Positions 30,543-42,405 are shown, numbered from the stretch's first letter. The stretch is 64,000 bases of DNA from Prochlorococcus sp. AG-418-O03 (GCA_003213855.1 QCMJ01000005.1:1-64000); one strand, 5' to 3'. Numbers and translations are program-made. Notes: generated by a model not told the origin, from the sequence alone.

Positions 30543-31199
30543 TTAAATCCAATTTGAAAATAAATTTAATAATCCTAGTGCTACTAAAAATATCCCACTT
30601 AAGGTGGGAATTATTTGACTAAATTTTCTAAGCTCTAAAAATTTTTTTAAGTTTTCTGCCGTTGCTCCCGCAATAATTATTGGAGTGACTTGGCCTATTC
30701 CAAAGAAAAATAAAAAAATAATTGAGATTACCGGGTTTTTAGCTTGCGATACCCAAGCTAGAAGAGTTGCTAAAACTGGAGTGATGCAAGGTGAAGAGGC
30801 TAGTCCAAAAGTAGTTCCTATCGCAAAAGGTGCTATTAGGGATGGTATCTTATCCTCTATTTTTTTTAGATCAGGTCCATTCGGGAACTGAAACTTTAAA
30901 ATTCCTAGTAAATTTAAACCCATTATTATTGCTATCAAGGCAACCATCGAAGTGTAATAAGCTGGAATTTGCCCGTATATTTTACCTAAGAATCCACTCG
31001 CAGCCCCTAGTGCAACAAGCGAAAAAACAACTCCCCCTGAAAAACTAATAAGTTTAAATTTATTTTTCTCTGTTCCTCCTATATAAGCAATTGTCACTGG
31101 AAGTAATGATAATGAGCATGGTCCAAGACTCGTTAAAAGTCCTGCGCTGAAAATCAAAAATATAGTAAATGGACCAGGACTATTAAGACCATTCTGCAT
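30543..31199 (-). CDS. ccdA: thiol-disulfide transport protein CcdA
   Basis: This 218-residue, six-span DsbD-type membrane protein carries reducing equivalents from stroma/cytosol to lumen for cytochrome c maturation. The redox cysteines sit in SLGPCSLSLLP (first span) and ASSPCITPVLA (fourth span), each followed by Pro-containing helices as expected. It abuts ccsB with no gap, forming a two-gene maturation operon. Confidence 0.93.
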   Translation of the reverse strand: MQNGLNSPGPFTIFLIFSAGLLTSLGPCSLSLLPVTIAYIGGTEKNKFKLISFSGGVVFSLVALGAASGFLGKIYGQIPAYYTSMVALIAIIMGLNLLGILKFQFPNGPDLKKIEDKIPSLIAPFAIGTTFGLASSPCITPVLATLLAWVSQAKNPVISIIFLFFFGIGQVTPIIIAGATAENLKKFLELRKFSQIIPTLSGIFLVALGLLNLFSNWI

Positions 31200-31281
31200 A
31201 AGCAGATTACCCTTTTGAGATAATTCTGAAATAACTAAATTTAATGATTCGATAGCTTGAATTAAATCTTTTAAATTCTAA

Positions 31282-32508
31282 CTAATTAAGAGTCTTTCGT
31301 GTACTAATCATTCCAATCAATCCTGTTGACTCTAATGAACATCTCACTAACATCCCTGCAATAAAAAAAGACGCTATTAATGAATTGCCACCATAACTAA
31401 TGAAAGGTAGTGGTAAGCCTGTAGTAGGCATTGAACCTGTTGCTACAGCAATATGCATTATTGATTGACCTGTCAACAATAAACCACATCCCATAGCAAC
31501 TAATTTTGTATAGTTGTTCCTGCACTTAAGACTAATTCTTAGGCTTATATAAGAGAATACTGCTAAAAATCCTAAGAATAGAGTACACCCTAATAAACCA
31601 AATTCTTCCGCAAAAATGGCAAAAATAAAATCTGTATACATGAACGGTAGATACTGTAATTTTTGTATGGATAGTCCAAAACCTTGGCCAAATAGACCGC
31701 CTGAACCTATAGCTAATAAACTCTGAACCAATTGAAATCCATTTTCTTGTTGATCTTTCCAAGGATTTATAAATGAAGTAACTCTCAGTTTTTGATATTC
31801 GTTATTAAAGATGCTTATACATCCAGTAATGAATCCTATTGAAGCAAATGAGAAAAGAGAGCTAAGTTTTACTCCTCCACATAAACCCATTACCCAAAGA
31901 AGAATTCCAGTTAATGATGCAGTACTTAAATTAGGCTGTTTAAGTATTAATAAAATTAATAAACCAAAGGACATTATTGAAATTAATTTTTTATCACTCT
32001 TTACTAGATTCCAATGTGCGAAAAGATTTGAAGCTTCTAGAATTAGAAAAGGTTTAATTAATTCAGATGGCTGCAGACGTAAATTGCCAAGCACTAGCCA
32101 TCTTGAAGATCCATTAACTGTAATTCCAGTAAAATTGGTAAGGAAAATCAGAAAGAATAAAATATAAAAAATAATTCTTGAAAACTTTAAAAGATTTCTA
32201 ATGTTTGTATTAAGAACGAAATAAAATAGACCAATTCCTGGAATTGTCCAAATGATTTGTTTTTTAAGGAAATAAGCCCAATGTCCCATTTCCCTACTAG
32301 CTACCCACCAACTTGATGATCCTAGTATGCATATTCCTAATATTGACCAAATTCCAATGAGGACAATGAGAATTTTTGCCTCACAAGGCCATATCGTCCA
32401 AGGTAAGGGAAATATAGACTCAGTTAAATTTTTTTTGTAATTAGAATTAAAGGTTTTTTTTCTTTTAGAAATTCTTTTATATTTTATTTGTTCTTGACTT
32501 ATCTCCAA
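31282..32508 (-). CDS. ftsW: FtsW/RodA-family peptidoglycan polymerase
   Basis: This 408-residue SEDS protein has about ten membrane spans. FtsW-type features include NGSSRWLVLGNLRLQPSEL with the catalytic-site Asp/Glu region, and the C-terminal TGLPLPFISYGGNSLI loop. SEDS proteins polymerise lipid II with a partner class B PBP, for division (FtsW) or elongation (RodA). Assignment to FtsW over RodA rests on overall resemblance. It is divergent from the ATP synthase cluster. Confidence 0.85.
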   Translation of the reverse strand: MEISQEQIKYKRISKRKKTFNSNYKKNLTESIFPLPWTIWPCEAKILIVLIGIWSILGICILGSSSWWVASREMGHWAYFLKKQIIWTIPGIGLFYFVLNTNIRNLLKFSRIIFYILFFLIFLTNFTGITVNGSSRWLVLGNLRLQPSELIKPFLILEASNLFAHWNLVKSDKKLISIMSFGLLILLILKQPNLSTASLTGILLWVMGLCGGVKLSSLFSFASIGFITGCISIFNNEYQKLRVTSFINPWKDQQENGFQLVQSLLAIGSGGLFGQGFGLSIQKLQYLPFMYTDFIFAIFAEEFGLLGCTLFLGFLAVFSYISLRISLKCRNNYTKLVAMGCGLLLTGQSIMHIAVATGSMPTTGLPLPFISYGGNSLIASFFIAGMLVRCSLESTGLIGMISTRKTLN

Positions 32509-32710
32509 TTTTTTAGATGTATATGTACTATTGAGACGTTTAATTGAGATTTTGCCAAGTCTTTTATTAACGATTTAAAGTGTTAAAGCAATTAATAAAG
32601 ATGACTTTTCATAAATTTTATTGTTGAAGAATAAAGTAAAAAATGGTCTACAGATTAATCATTTATTTTAAGAATTAATTTTTTATAAAAAAAAAACTAG
32701 CTAAATGGCA

Positions 32711-32766
32711 CCTCTCCGTGATAGATTCCCTGAGTTTATATACTTACTTTAAACCATTCAGAGAGG
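32711..32766 (+). promoter_or_regulatory. possible leader helix masking the atpI ribosome site
   Basis: CCTCTC at 32711-32716 is the exact complement of GAGAGG at 32761-32766, the purine-rich tract lying 11 nt before the first ATG of the ATP synthase cluster. If both are transcribed they could pair across a 44-nt loop and hide the ribosome-binding site. The long loop and short stem make this tentative. Confidence 0.25.
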
Positions 32767-32777
32767 GTTTCTAAACT

Positions 32778-33254
32778 ATGTTCACATCAGTGGACTCAGA
32801 TAGTAAAAAACTTGAGCATCCTTCTAATGAGAATGTTCAATTTTCTCAATCCCTGGATAATTCGATCATCAAAGAAAGTAAATCTGGTATTGCCAATCAA
32901 ATAGATAGTTTGCTTTCTCAAAATGATGAATATACAAAATTGCAATTAACAATTTTTGGAATTACTTTTATTGTTTCTATTTTATTAGCATCAATAACTG
33001 GAATTTTTTTCGGATTTACTTTTGGTTTTAGTATTTTTATAGGTGCAATTTCCGGTATTTTTTACCTACGTTTGCTTGCTAAAAGTGTAGGAAAACTCGG
33101 TAAAGAATCATCAGGTGTATCAAAATTGCAACTATTAGTTCCAGTTTGTCTCTTTATTTTTGCAAGCAAGCTAGGATCTTTGGATATTTTTCCTGCAATG
33201 TTAGGTTTTTTCATTTATAAACCTTCACTCATTCTTTATTTTTCACGTTCTTAA
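32778..33254 (+). CDS. atpI: ATP synthase assembly protein I (Atp1)
   Basis: This 158-residue protein has a hydrophilic N-terminal half rich in Ser/Asp/Asn and four membrane spans from about residue 54 on. It precedes the a subunit as the first gene of the cluster, the standard position for Atp1/AtpI, which assists c-ring assembly and is not a permanent enzyme subunit. The N-terminal extension is longer than in many bacterial AtpI proteins. Confidence 0.85.
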   Translation: MFTSVDSDSKKLEHPSNENVQFSQSLDNSIIKESKSGIANQIDSLLSQNDEYTKLQLTIFGITFIVSILLASITGIFFGFTFGFSIFIGAISGIFYLRLLAKSVGKLGKESSGVSKLQLLVPVCLFIFASKLGSLDIFPAMLGFFIYKPSLILYFSRS

Positions 33255-33276
33255 GTAAATTCTTTATTCAAATCAA

Positions 33277-34002
33277 ATGTTCTTAAATTCCTTGCTAACA
33301 AATTTTGCAGCATTAGAAGTTGGTCAACATCTTTATTGGCAAATTGGAAATATCAGACTTCACGGGCAGGTATTTTTGACATCTTGGATTTTATTAGGAG
33401 CTTTATTAGTTTTTATTTCTTTAGGAACTAAGAAAATGGAAAATGATCCTAAAGGCCTTCAAAACTTGCTCGAGTTTCTCTGGGATTACATAAGAGATCT
33501 AGCTAGGACTCAAATAGGTGAAAAAGTTTATAGAGATTGGATGCCATTTATAGGTACTTTATTTTTATTCGTCTTTGTTAGTAATTGGGGAGGAGCTTTA
33601 ATTCCTTGGAGATTGATTAAGTTACCAAGTGGCGAGTTGGGTGCACCTACTGCAGATATAAATACAACAATAGCCTTGGCTTTATTGGTTTCACTTTCTT
33701 ATTTCTATGCCGGTTTAAGCAATAAAGGTTGGAGATACTTCGAATACTATGTTCACCCAACTCCGATAATGCTTCCTTTCAAAATTCTAGAGGACTTTAC
33801 GAAACCTTTATCACTCTCTTTCAGGCTATTTGGAAATATTTTGGCTGATGAACTTGTTGTTGGTGTTCTAGTCTTCTTAGTCCCACTAATTCTGCCAATA
33901 CCTGTTATGTTCCTAGGATTATTTACTAGTGCAATTCAGGCATTGATTTTCGCAACTTTAGCTGCCTACTACATTGGAGAAGCTGTTGAAGAACATCATT
34001 AG
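33277..34002 (+). CDS. atpB: ATP synthase Fo subunit a
   Basis: This 241-residue membrane subunit forms the two proton half-channels against the c ring. The essential Arg is in [15 protein letters not shown], and the last helices [19 protein letters not shown] are typical. Cyanobacterial literature sometimes calls this gene atpI. It lies 22 nt after the assembly gene, and a 165-nt gap with a hairpin separates it from subunit c. Confidence 0.97.
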   Translation: MFLNSLLTNFAALEVGQHLYWQIGNIRLHGQVFLTSWILLGALLVFISLGTKKMENDPKGLQNLLEFLWDYIRDLARTQIGEKVYRDWMPFIGTLFLFVFVSNWGGALIPWRLIKLPSGELGAPTADINTTIALALLVSLSYFYAGLSNKGWRYFEYYVHPTPIMLPFKILEDFTKPLSLSFRLFGNILADELVVGVLVFLVPLILPIPVMFLGLFTSAIQALIFATLAAYYIGEAVEEHH

Positions 34003-34069
34003 CTTTATTCCAATAAATTCAGACGCTTTTACAAAGGGTCTGTAATCTGGCAAAATATTTAATCGCGTA

Positions 34070-34088
34070 GGTCTGAAAATATCAGACC
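34070..34088 (+). promoter_or_regulatory. hairpin between subunit a and subunit c genes
   Basis: GGTCTG at 34070-34075 pairs with CAGACC at 34083-34088 around a 7-nt loop. A second upstream copy, GGGTCTG at 34036-34042, can pair with CAGACCC at 34083-34089 instead, so two exclusive helices are possible. No T run follows, which argues against a simple terminator. A processing or stability element raising subunit c expression is a reasonable guess. Confidence 0.4.
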
Positions 34089-34149
34089 CATTCTTAAATT
34101 AAAGGATGTCCAAGCGTGTATGACAAAAAAGATTTATCACAAGTATTAA

Positions 34150-34413
<264 letters not shown>

Positions 34414-34481
34414 AAGTTAATATTGCTTCTACTCTTTATTAGCAATATTTAAATTTAATTTTTTAACTTCAACTGAATCAT

Positions 34482-34943
34482 ATGTTGGCCTTTAATTTTT
34501 TTGGTGCTACAGAAGGTGGATTATTTGATATAAATGCCACTTTGCCACTTATGGCGATACAAGTAGTTGCTCTCACTTACATATTAAATTCTCTCTTTTT
34601 TAAGCCTGTTGGCAATGTTGTTGAAAAAAGAGAAAAATTTGTAAGTAATAATATTATTGAGGCCAAAAGTAAGCTTTCAGAGGTTAAAAAATTAGAAGCT
34701 GATTTAATGACTCAGCTTCAAAGTGCTCGTTCAGAAGCTCAAAGAATTGTGGGCGAAGCTGAGAATGAGTCTGACAAGCTTTATAAAGAAGCACTAGAAC
34801 TTGCTAACAATGAAGCAAATGCTTCAAAAGAACAAGCAAGACTAGAAATTGAAAGTCAGACATCTGCTGCTCGTGATCAACTTTCTAAACAGGCTGATGA
34901 TTTAAGCGAACTTATTGTTAATAGACTGATTCTAGAAAAATGA
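34482..34943 (+). CDS. atpG: ATP synthase Fo subunit b'
   Basis: This 153-residue peripheral-stalk subunit is found in photosynthetic organisms alongside b. One membrane span at about 22-42 is followed by a long charged coiled coil. It ends overlapping the b subunit start by 4 nt. The symbol follows cyanobacterial usage; atpF2 is an alternative, and in other bacteria atpG denotes gamma. Confidence 0.93.
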   Translation: MLAFNFFGATEGGLFDINATLPLMAIQVVALTYILNSLFFKPVGNVVEKREKFVSNNIIEAKSKLSEVKKLEADLMTQLQSARSEAQRIVGEAENESDKLYKEALELANNEANASKEQARLEIESQTSAARDQLSKQADDLSELIVNRLILEK

Positions 34944-35452
34944 ATTTAACTCTCTTAGCTACAGAAGGTTTTGGATTAAATTTCGATTTATTCGAAACTA
35001 ATATCCTTAATTGGGCTGTAGTGGTTTTTGGCCTTTATAAATTTTTACCTGGTTTCCTAGGTAAAATGCTTCAAAAAAGAAGAGAAGGAATTCTTCTTGA
35101 ATTAAAAGATGCTGAAGATCGACTTCTCAATGCAACACAAGCTTTAGAGAAGGCAAAGAAAGACTTATCTTTAGCCGAAGAAAAAGCTTCTCAAATAAAA
35201 GCAGATTCTCTCAAAAGATCTGAATCAATCAGAATGGAGAGTGAGAAAAAAGCAATCGAGGAGATGGCACGAATTAAACAAAGTGCAATTTCCGATGAGA
35301 GCTCTGAAGCATCCAGAGCAATTTCTCAACTTCGAAAAGAAGCTGTTGAATTAGCAATTAAGAAAGCTTTAGATTCTCTCCCAAATAGACTTGATAAAAC
35401 AACTCAAGAAAATTTGGTTACTCAATCAATTAACAATATTGAGGTGAACTAA
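34940..35452 (+). CDS. atpF: ATP synthase Fo subunit b
   Basis: This 170-residue stalk subunit has an N-terminal span ([21 protein letters not shown]) and a long coiled coil ending near residue 155. It pairs with b' to hold F1 against rotation. Start and stop overlap both neighbours (ATGA at 34940; shared base at 35452), suggesting tightly balanced translation. Confidence 0.95.
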   Translation: MNLTLLATEGFGLNFDLFETNILNWAVVVFGLYKFLPGFLGKMLQKRREGILLELKDAEDRLLNATQALEKAKKDLSLAEEKASQIKADSLKRSESIRMESEKKAIEEMARIKQSAISDESSEASRAISQLRKEAVELAIKKALDSLPNRLDKTTQENLVTQSINNIEVN

Positions 35453-35994
35453 TGCCACTTTTAAATTCTGTTACTACACCATATGCAGAGGCATTACTTC
35501 AAGTTGTGAATGAAAATTCGCAAACTGAAGAGATTGTTTCTGAGGTTAAACAACTTTTAGAATTATTAAATGATTCCCCTGAATTGGAGAAGGCACTATC
35601 ATCTCCCATATTAGAGACAGATGCTAAGAAGAAAATCATTATTGAAATTTTTTCAAATAAGGTAAATTCTTCTTTACTGAATTTCTTGAAATTATTAGCC
35701 GATAGGCAAAGAATTGGAATTCTTACTTCTATTCTTGAAAGGTTTTTAGAGATTTATCGAGAAAATAGTAAAATTGCTTTGGCAACTGTTACTTCAGCAG
35801 TTGAGCTTACTGATGAACAGAAAGGTTTAATTACCCAAAAGATCATCAATATAGCAGGAACTGAAAAATTAGAACTTGTAACTAAAATTGACCCATCTCT
35901 TATTGGTGGTTTCGTCGCCAGTGTAGGATCAAAAGTAATTGATGCTTCCCTTGCTTCACAAATTAGAAAACTTGGTTTGTCACTTTCCAAGTAA
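35452..35994 (+). CDS. atpH: ATP synthase F1 subunit delta
   Basis: This 180-residue protein connects the peripheral stalk to the top of F1. The helical N-terminal domain begins TPYAEALLQVV and the family signature appears near the C-terminus (KIDPSLIGGFVASVGSKVIDASL). It is named atpD in cyanobacterial usage. It lies 30 nt before the alpha subunit gene. Confidence 0.96.
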   Translation: MPLLNSVTTPYAEALLQVVNENSQTEEIVSEVKQLLELLNDSPELEKALSSPILETDAKKKIIIEIFSNKVNSSLLNFLKLLADRQRIGILTSILERFLEIYRENSKIALATVTSAVELTDEQKGLITQKIINIAGTEKLELVTKIDPSLIGGFVASVGSKVIDASLASQIRKLGLSLSK

Positions 35995-36012
35995 CTTTTA
36001 AATCAACCTTAA

Positions 36013-37542
<1,530 letters not shown>

Positions 37543-37561
37543 ATTTATTTAAAGAAATATC

Positions 37562-38512
37562 ATGGCAAATCTTAAAGAAATTAGAGATCGAATAGTTTCT
37601 GTTAAAAATACACGAAAAATAACAGAAGCTATGAGATTAGTTGCAGCTGCAAAAGTTAGGAGGGCACAAGATCAAGTTCTTAAGAGTAGGCCTTTCGCAG
37701 ATAAACTTGCTCGGGTTTTAGAAAATATTCAATCTAGAGTTAAGTTTGAAGCTGTAGATTCTCCTCTTCTATCAAAAAGAGATGTAAAAACAATTTCTTT
37801 GGTATGCATAACTGCTGATAGAGGATTATGTGGAGGATATAATACCAACATAATCAAGAAGGTGGAACTTAGGTATGCAGAGCTGATTAAACAAGGTTAT
37901 GAACCAAATTTGATCTTGGTTGGTAAAAAGGCAATAGGTTATTTCCAAAATAGGAAAGATAGATACACAATTAAAAGCACTTTTAAAGAGCTGGAACAGG
38001 TACCAACTGCAACAGATTCTGAGGGGATAACTAGTGAAATCTTAGCTGAATTTCTTTCAGAAAATTCTGATAGGGTTGAAATTATTTACACGAAATTCAT
38101 CACTCTAGTTAGCTGCGCCCCTGTAGTTCAAACACTATTGCCACTAGACCCTCAAGGAATTGCTGAGGAAAATGATGAAATTTTTAGGTTGACTACAAAA
38201 GATAGTAAGTTACTTGTTGAAAAATCAAATATTGAAAAAAGTGATTCAGAGAAGTTGCCATCAGATATTGTTTTTGAACAAAGTCCTGATCAACTATTAG
38301 ATTCGTTATTACCATTATATTTACAGAATCAGGTACTAAGAGCTCTTCAAGAGTCGGCGGCTTCAGAACTCGCTTGCAGGATGACTGCTATGAATAACGC
38401 GAGTGATAATGCTAAAGAATTAGCAAGTACTTTGAATCTAACGTATAACAAAGCAAGACAAGCAGCTATTACTCAAGAAATATTAGAAGTTGTAGGCGGT
38501 TCAGCAGTTTAG
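37562..38512 (+). CDS. atpG: ATP synthase F1 subunit gamma
   Basis: This 316-residue central rotor subunit has the N-terminal coil KEIRDRIVSVKNTRKITEAM and the C-terminal coil MTAMNNASDNAKELASTLN. The middle part carries the extra segment typical of photosynthetic gamma (about residues 198-235) but without the cysteine pair that gives redox control in plant chloroplasts, as expected for cyanobacteria. Cyanobacterial papers call it atpC. It closes the main ATP synthase cluster. Confidence 0.98.
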   Translation: MANLKEIRDRIVSVKNTRKITEAMRLVAAAKVRRAQDQVLKSRPFADKLARVLENIQSRVKFEAVDSPLLSKRDVKTISLVCITADRGLCGGYNTNIIKKVELRYAELIKQGYEPNLILVGKKAIGYFQNRKDRYTIKSTFKELEQVPTATDSEGITSEILAEFLSENSDRVEIIYTKFITLVSCAPVVQTLLPLDPQGIAEENDEIFRLTTKDSKLLVEKSNIEKSDSEKLPSDIVFEQSPDQLLDSLLPLYLQNQVLRALQESAASELACRMTAMNNASDNAKELASTLNLTYNKARQAAITQEILEVVGGSAV

Positions 38513-38528
38513 TAATAAGATTTAGGAT

Positions 38529-38855
38529 ATGCCTGAATACAATATAAAAGTTCAATTCGAACAAAAGACTATTAGTTTTCTATGTTCTGAAGATCAAGAT
38601 ATTATTTCAGCGGCAAAAATGAATGGAATAGATTTACCAAGTAGTTGTTGTTCTGGAGTTTGTACAGATTGTGCATCTATGATATTGGAAGGATCTGTGG
38701 ATCAAGAAGATGCTATGGGATTAAATGATGATTTGAGAGAAAAGGGCTTTGCACTTTTGTGTGTGGCATATCCCAAGTCAGATTTGAATATTGTTATTGG
38801 TAAAGAAGTTGAAGATGATTTATATAATGATCAATTTGGTAAATATCAAAAATGA
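38529..38855 (+). CDS. plant-type [2Fe-2S] ferredoxin
   Basis: This 108-residue ferredoxin has the cluster ligands C40-x4-C45-x2-C48-x29-C78. The usual R-A-G after the first Cys reads C-S-G here. It is more diverged than the main photosynthetic PetF and has a longer acidic C-terminus, so it is probably a specialised ferredoxin. It sits directly after the ATP synthase gamma gene and overlaps the next small gene by 4 nt. Confidence 0.9.
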   Translation: MPEYNIKVQFEQKTISFLCSEDQDIISAAKMNGIDLPSSCCSGVCTDCASMILEGSVDQEDAMGLNDDLREKGFALLCVAYPKSDLNIVIGKEVEDDLYNDQFGKYQK

Positions 38856-39043
38856 AATTAAGTTCAGTTGATTATTATTTGGATTGGCCAGTTTCAATAA
38901 AATTAAAAAATTTAAGGGAATTTATCATTGCAAATTTAGAAAAAAAAGGTTATTTAATTCGATGGTCAATTGTTGATATTCAACATTCTATTGACTCTTT
39001 TGGAACAAAAAAACTTAAAATTAAAGCTGTCTTAGCTAATTAA
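38852..39043 (+). CDS. small hypothetical protein behind ferredoxin
   Basis: This 63-residue protein (MKLSSVDYYLDWPVSIKL...) shows no membrane span and no family that I recognise. It has an alpha/beta pattern and a conserved-looking Tyr/Trp-rich start. Its ATG overlaps the ferredoxin stop by 4 nt, which strongly supports that it is translated and possibly works with the ferredoxin. Confidence 0.65.
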   Translation: MKLSSVDYYLDWPVSIKLKNLREFIIANLEKKGYLIRWSIVDIQHSIDSFGTKKLKIKAVLAN

Positions 39044-39070
39044 AAAATATAAATTGAAATATTTTTAATA

Positions 39071-40129
39071 ATGGAAAATTCACCAACAATATTCATTGTT
39101 CCAACTGGTATTGGTTGTGAAGTCGGAGGTTTTGCAGGGGATGCACTTCCTACCGCTAAATTATTAGCATCGGCAAGTGGATGTTTAATTACTCATCCAA
39201 ATGTTATGAATGGCGGTACTCTTTCTGAAAAAGATAAAAATATTTTTTATGTTGAGGGTTATAGTTTAGACCGACTTGCTAAAGGAGAAATCGCTTTAAA
39301 AAGGGTAAAAAAACAGAAAATTGGGATAATTTTTGATTCAGCGATTGAAAAAGAAATATTATTAAGACATTTACAAGTTGCTGATGCATGTGTCTCTACT
39401 TTAGGGATTAATGTTCATTCTTATGTGATAACAAAAAAACCATTAAACATAGTTATTGATTCTGATTCATCAAACATCAGTGGTGGCATAATTGAAAATC
39501 CGGATACTCTAATTGATGCGGGAAAATGTTTAATAGAAAAAGGAGTTACGGCAATAGCAATTGTGGCAAAATTTCCAGATGATTCAGATTCTTTAGAAAC
39601 AAATATCTATCGAGAGGGGAAAGGGGTTGATCCTATTGGTGGAGTCGAAGCAGTTATAAGTCATTTAATAAGCAAATTTTTAAAAGTTCCCTGTGCCCAC
39701 GCACCTGCTTTAAAGCCAATTGAACTGAATGAAAATTTAGATCCTCGTGCAGCCGCAGAAGAAATAGGATACACCTTTTTACCATCAGTACTGGTTGGGT
39801 TAAGCAATGCACCTGACATTGTTGAATTGCCTGCTAAAAATGAATCAATATCACTACACCCTGATCAGATTGAATCTATTGTCGTTCCTAATGGTGCATT
39901 AGGTGGTGAAGCAGTACTAGCAGGGATGGAAAAAGGTTTAAATATTATCTCTGTAAAAAATCAAAATACATTAAAAGTGACAAATGAGTTTTATGATTAT
40001 CCCAATCTTTTTGAAGTGGATAATTATTTAGAAGCTGCAGGCATAATTCTTGCTATCAAAAAAGGTATCAACCTTGATTCAGTTAAACGGCCTTTAAAAA
40101 AAATCCAACAGTGTTCTTATAGTGATTAA
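39071..40129 (+). CDS. DUF3326 family protein
   Basis: This 352-residue protein has the DUF3326 opening TIFIVPTGIGCEVGGFAGDALP and conserved stretches THPNVMNGG and HAPALKP. The family is found in cyanobacteria and plants and lacks an assigned function; the glycine-rich N-terminus and the THPNV motif suggest an enzyme. Downstream of the ferredoxin pair, 27 nt away; its stop overlaps the nadE stop in convergent orientation. Confidence 0.85.
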   Translation: MENSPTIFIVPTGIGCEVGGFAGDALPTAKLLASASGCLITHPNVMNGGTLSEKDKNIFYVEGYSLDRLAKGEIALKRVKKQKIGIIFDSAIEKEILLRHLQVADACVSTLGINVHSYVITKKPLNIVIDSDSSNISGGIIENPDTLIDAGKCLIEKGVTAIAIVAKFPDDSDSLETNIYREGKGVDPIGGVEAVISHLISKFLKVPCAHAPALKPIELNENLDPRAAAEEIGYTFLPSVLVGLSNAPDIVELPAKNESISLHPDQIESIVVPNGALGGEAVLAGMEKGLNIISVKNQNTLKVTNEFYDYPNLFEVDNYLEAAGIILAIKKGINLDSVKRPLKKIQQCSYSD

Positions 40130-41823
40130 TAAGAAATTGCTATGGGAACTCTCCAGTCACTTCCTAATGATTGACTGCTTAATTTTAGTATTGGAGGAGC
40201 CTGCTTTCTTTTGAATTCTGCTTTTTTTATGAGTGAGATAATTTTTAAAATTAGATCTTTTTTATAACCATCTTCTTCTAGTTGTTGTAAATCTTTTTTC
40301 TCCTCAATAATTCCTTTAAGAATATTATCTAAAATAGAATAAGGTGGTAGAGAATCAGTATCTAATTGATCAGGACCTAATTCGGCACTTGGAGCTTTCG
40401 TACGTATATTTTTACCTATTATCCCTACATTAGTACTTAACATATATGATTTTCTATGATTAATTGAATCTTCACTATCAAGCCAATTGCATAATTTAAA
40501 AACACTAGTTTTATATAAATCCCCAATTACCGATAATCCCCCATTCATATCACCATAAAGTGTGCAATATCCTACAGCTAGTTCTGATTTATTTCCTGTT
40601 GAAAGTAATAAATGCTTTTCTTGATTTGCTAAAGCCATCAGAAGCGTACCTCTGATTCTTGATTGAATATTTTGATTTGTTATTTCAGCCATCTCGAAAG
40701 ATACGGTATTTATAAAAGATTCTTCAAAAGAGCTCATCAATTTTTCAATTGGGATGCTATTGAAATTTATTTGTAATCTTCTCGCTAAATCTTTCGCATC
40801 ACTCTTTGAATGAGATGAGCTCCACTTAGAGGGCATTGAGACACAATAAATATTATTACTTCCAAGAGCAGCTGTTGCAATTGCTGAAACTAGTGCTGAA
40901 TCAATGCCGCCACTTAGTCCAATTAAAGCCGTTTTAAAGCCGCATTTTTGAGCATAATCCCTAACACCAAGAACTAATGCATCAAAAATTGATGACATTT
41001 CAGAATTTTCAAATTTATTTTTTTGAGGCTTTGTTTGCTCAATGTCCCAACTGGAGAGGTCTTCTGAAAAAGATTTTAATTGCTTAATTTTAGATCCATT
41101 CTTATCAAGAATAAAACTATTTCCATCAAAAATTAAATTATCATTTGCTCCAATCTGATTTACATATATCAGCGGTACTTGAAGATATTGAGCAGCAAAA
41201 CTCGAAACTTTGGATCGTAGCTCTAACTTTTTGAAGGTATATGGGGAGGCCGATAAGTTCACTAAGATATCAACTTTTTTTTTCTTTAAATCAAAAATAG
41301 GATTCTTTTTATGTATACCTCTACCTTCTATATTTTTGTTGACCCATAAATCCTCACATATAGTAAAGCCAAGTCGCCAGGTTTTATTATTAATTTCTTT
41401 TGTTAACACTGAAACTTTTTCTTCTGATCTGAAGTATCTTTTTTCATCAAATACTTCATAGGTGGGAAGAATAATTTTACGAGCAATTATTTTCCACTCA
41501 CCGCGCTCAAGCAATGCAATAGAATTATAAAGATTTGGGAAAAAAGAATCATTTATTATCTCAGCTATCCCAACTGTGATACTCAAACTTCCATATTTTT
41601 TTTTAATATCTAAGGCTAATTGGTCAAGAATTTGATATTGATTTTTGATTAAATTTTTTTTAAGAAGTAGATCGTTTGCTGGATATCCCCATAGTGATAA
41701 TTCTGGAGTAAGAACTAAATCAGCAGAAATTGAGCTAGCTTTCGAAGCAGTACAAAGTATTTTTTTTGCATTACCCTCTAAATCTCCAACAACTGGATTA
41801 ATTTGCGCAAGTAAAAACTTCAT
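40126..41823 (-). CDS. nadE: glutamine-dependent NAD+ synthetase
   Basis: This 565-residue two-domain enzyme makes NAD+ from deamido-NAD+. The N-terminal nitrilase-type glutaminase domain shows the triad region (VLTPELSLWGYP for Glu, RKIILPTYEVF for Lys, FTICEDLWV for Cys). The C-terminal synthetase domain has the PP-loop GLSGGIDSALV and ESELAVGYCT-like NKSELAVGY. It overlaps nadD by 4 nt, so the last two steps of NAD synthesis are coupled. Confidence 0.97.
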   Translation of the reverse strand: MKFLLAQINPVVGDLEGNAKKILCTASKASSISADLVLTPELSLWGYPANDLLLKKNLIKNQYQILDQLALDIKKKYGSLSITVGIAEIINDSFFPNLYNSIALLERGEWKIIARKIILPTYEVFDEKRYFRSEEKVSVLTKEINNKTWRLGFTICEDLWVNKNIEGRGIHKKNPIFDLKKKKVDILVNLSASPYTFKKLELRSKVSSFAAQYLQVPLIYVNQIGANDNLIFDGNSFILDKNGSKIKQLKSFSEDLSSWDIEQTKPQKNKFENSEMSSIFDALVLGVRDYAQKCGFKTALIGLSGGIDSALVSAIATAALGSNNIYCVSMPSKWSSSHSKSDAKDLARRLQINFNSIPIEKLMSSFEESFINTVSFEMAEITNQNIQSRIRGTLLMALANQEKHLLLSTGNKSELAVGYCTLYGDMNGGLSVIGDLYKTSVFKLCNWLDSEDSINHRKSYMLSTNVGIIGKNIRTKAPSAELGPDQLDTDSLPPYSILDNILKGIIEEKKDLQQLEEDGYKKDLILKIISLIKKAEFKRKQAPPILKLSSQSLGSDWRVPIAISY

Positions 41824-42398
41824 TCAACTAATTTAGTGGATTCATATAAATTATTCTTTTTAACAATATCTATTAATGAAGTTGGTAAATTAGAATAATT
41901 AAAATTTGACCTGAGCTTAGAACTTGAAATGTTTGGGATTTTTATGGTTGAAATCTTAAATTTCACTTTATAAGTTTCTAACATTTTAAGAGTACTTGAT
42001 TCAACAGGATATCCCTCTCTTAAAATTACTAAAAAACTTACCTCATCAGTAATTTTATCAAAATTTTTCCAGTAGAAAATATCTTTAATTAAATCGCTCC
42101 CAATAACAAAATCTAGATTAGTTAATTCATAAATCCTTTTACATTTTTTAATTGACTCTACTGCCCATTGGCTACTAACACATTGATTAAATAAAATTTT
42201 AGGATTATCCAAATCTTCAATAAGAGTTTTTAATAAATGGCTACGAATTGAGATATCCTCTTTGTGATTTTTGTTGGGGTTGTTACTAACATAACCTATT
42301 GTAAAAGCATATATTTTGGATAATTCTTCGAGAATTTTTTTATGTCCAATGGTAGGTGGATCTGCACTGGTACCAAATAATGCAATGCTTTTTCCCAT
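41820..42398 (-). CDS. nadD: nicotinate-nucleotide adenylyltransferase
   Basis: This 192-residue nucleotidyltransferase opens with ALFGTSADPPTIGHKKILEEL, the phosphate-binding TxGH motif of the family, and ends with the ISSSKLRSNFN motif (variant of ISSTxxR). It adenylates nicotinate mononucleotide, the step before NadE. It lies 7 nt after the GTPase gene on the same strand. Confidence 0.92.
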   Translation of the reverse strand: MGKSIALFGTSADPPTIGHKKILEELSKIYAFTIGYVSNNPNKNHKEDISIRSHLLKTLIEDLDNPKILFNQCVSSQWAVESIKKCKRIYELTNLDFVIGSDLIKDIFYWKNFDKITDEVSFLVILREGYPVESSTLKMLETYKVKFKISTIKIPNISSSKLRSNFNYSNLPTSLIDIVKKNNLYESTKLVE

Positions 42399-42405
42399 TT
42401 AAGTT

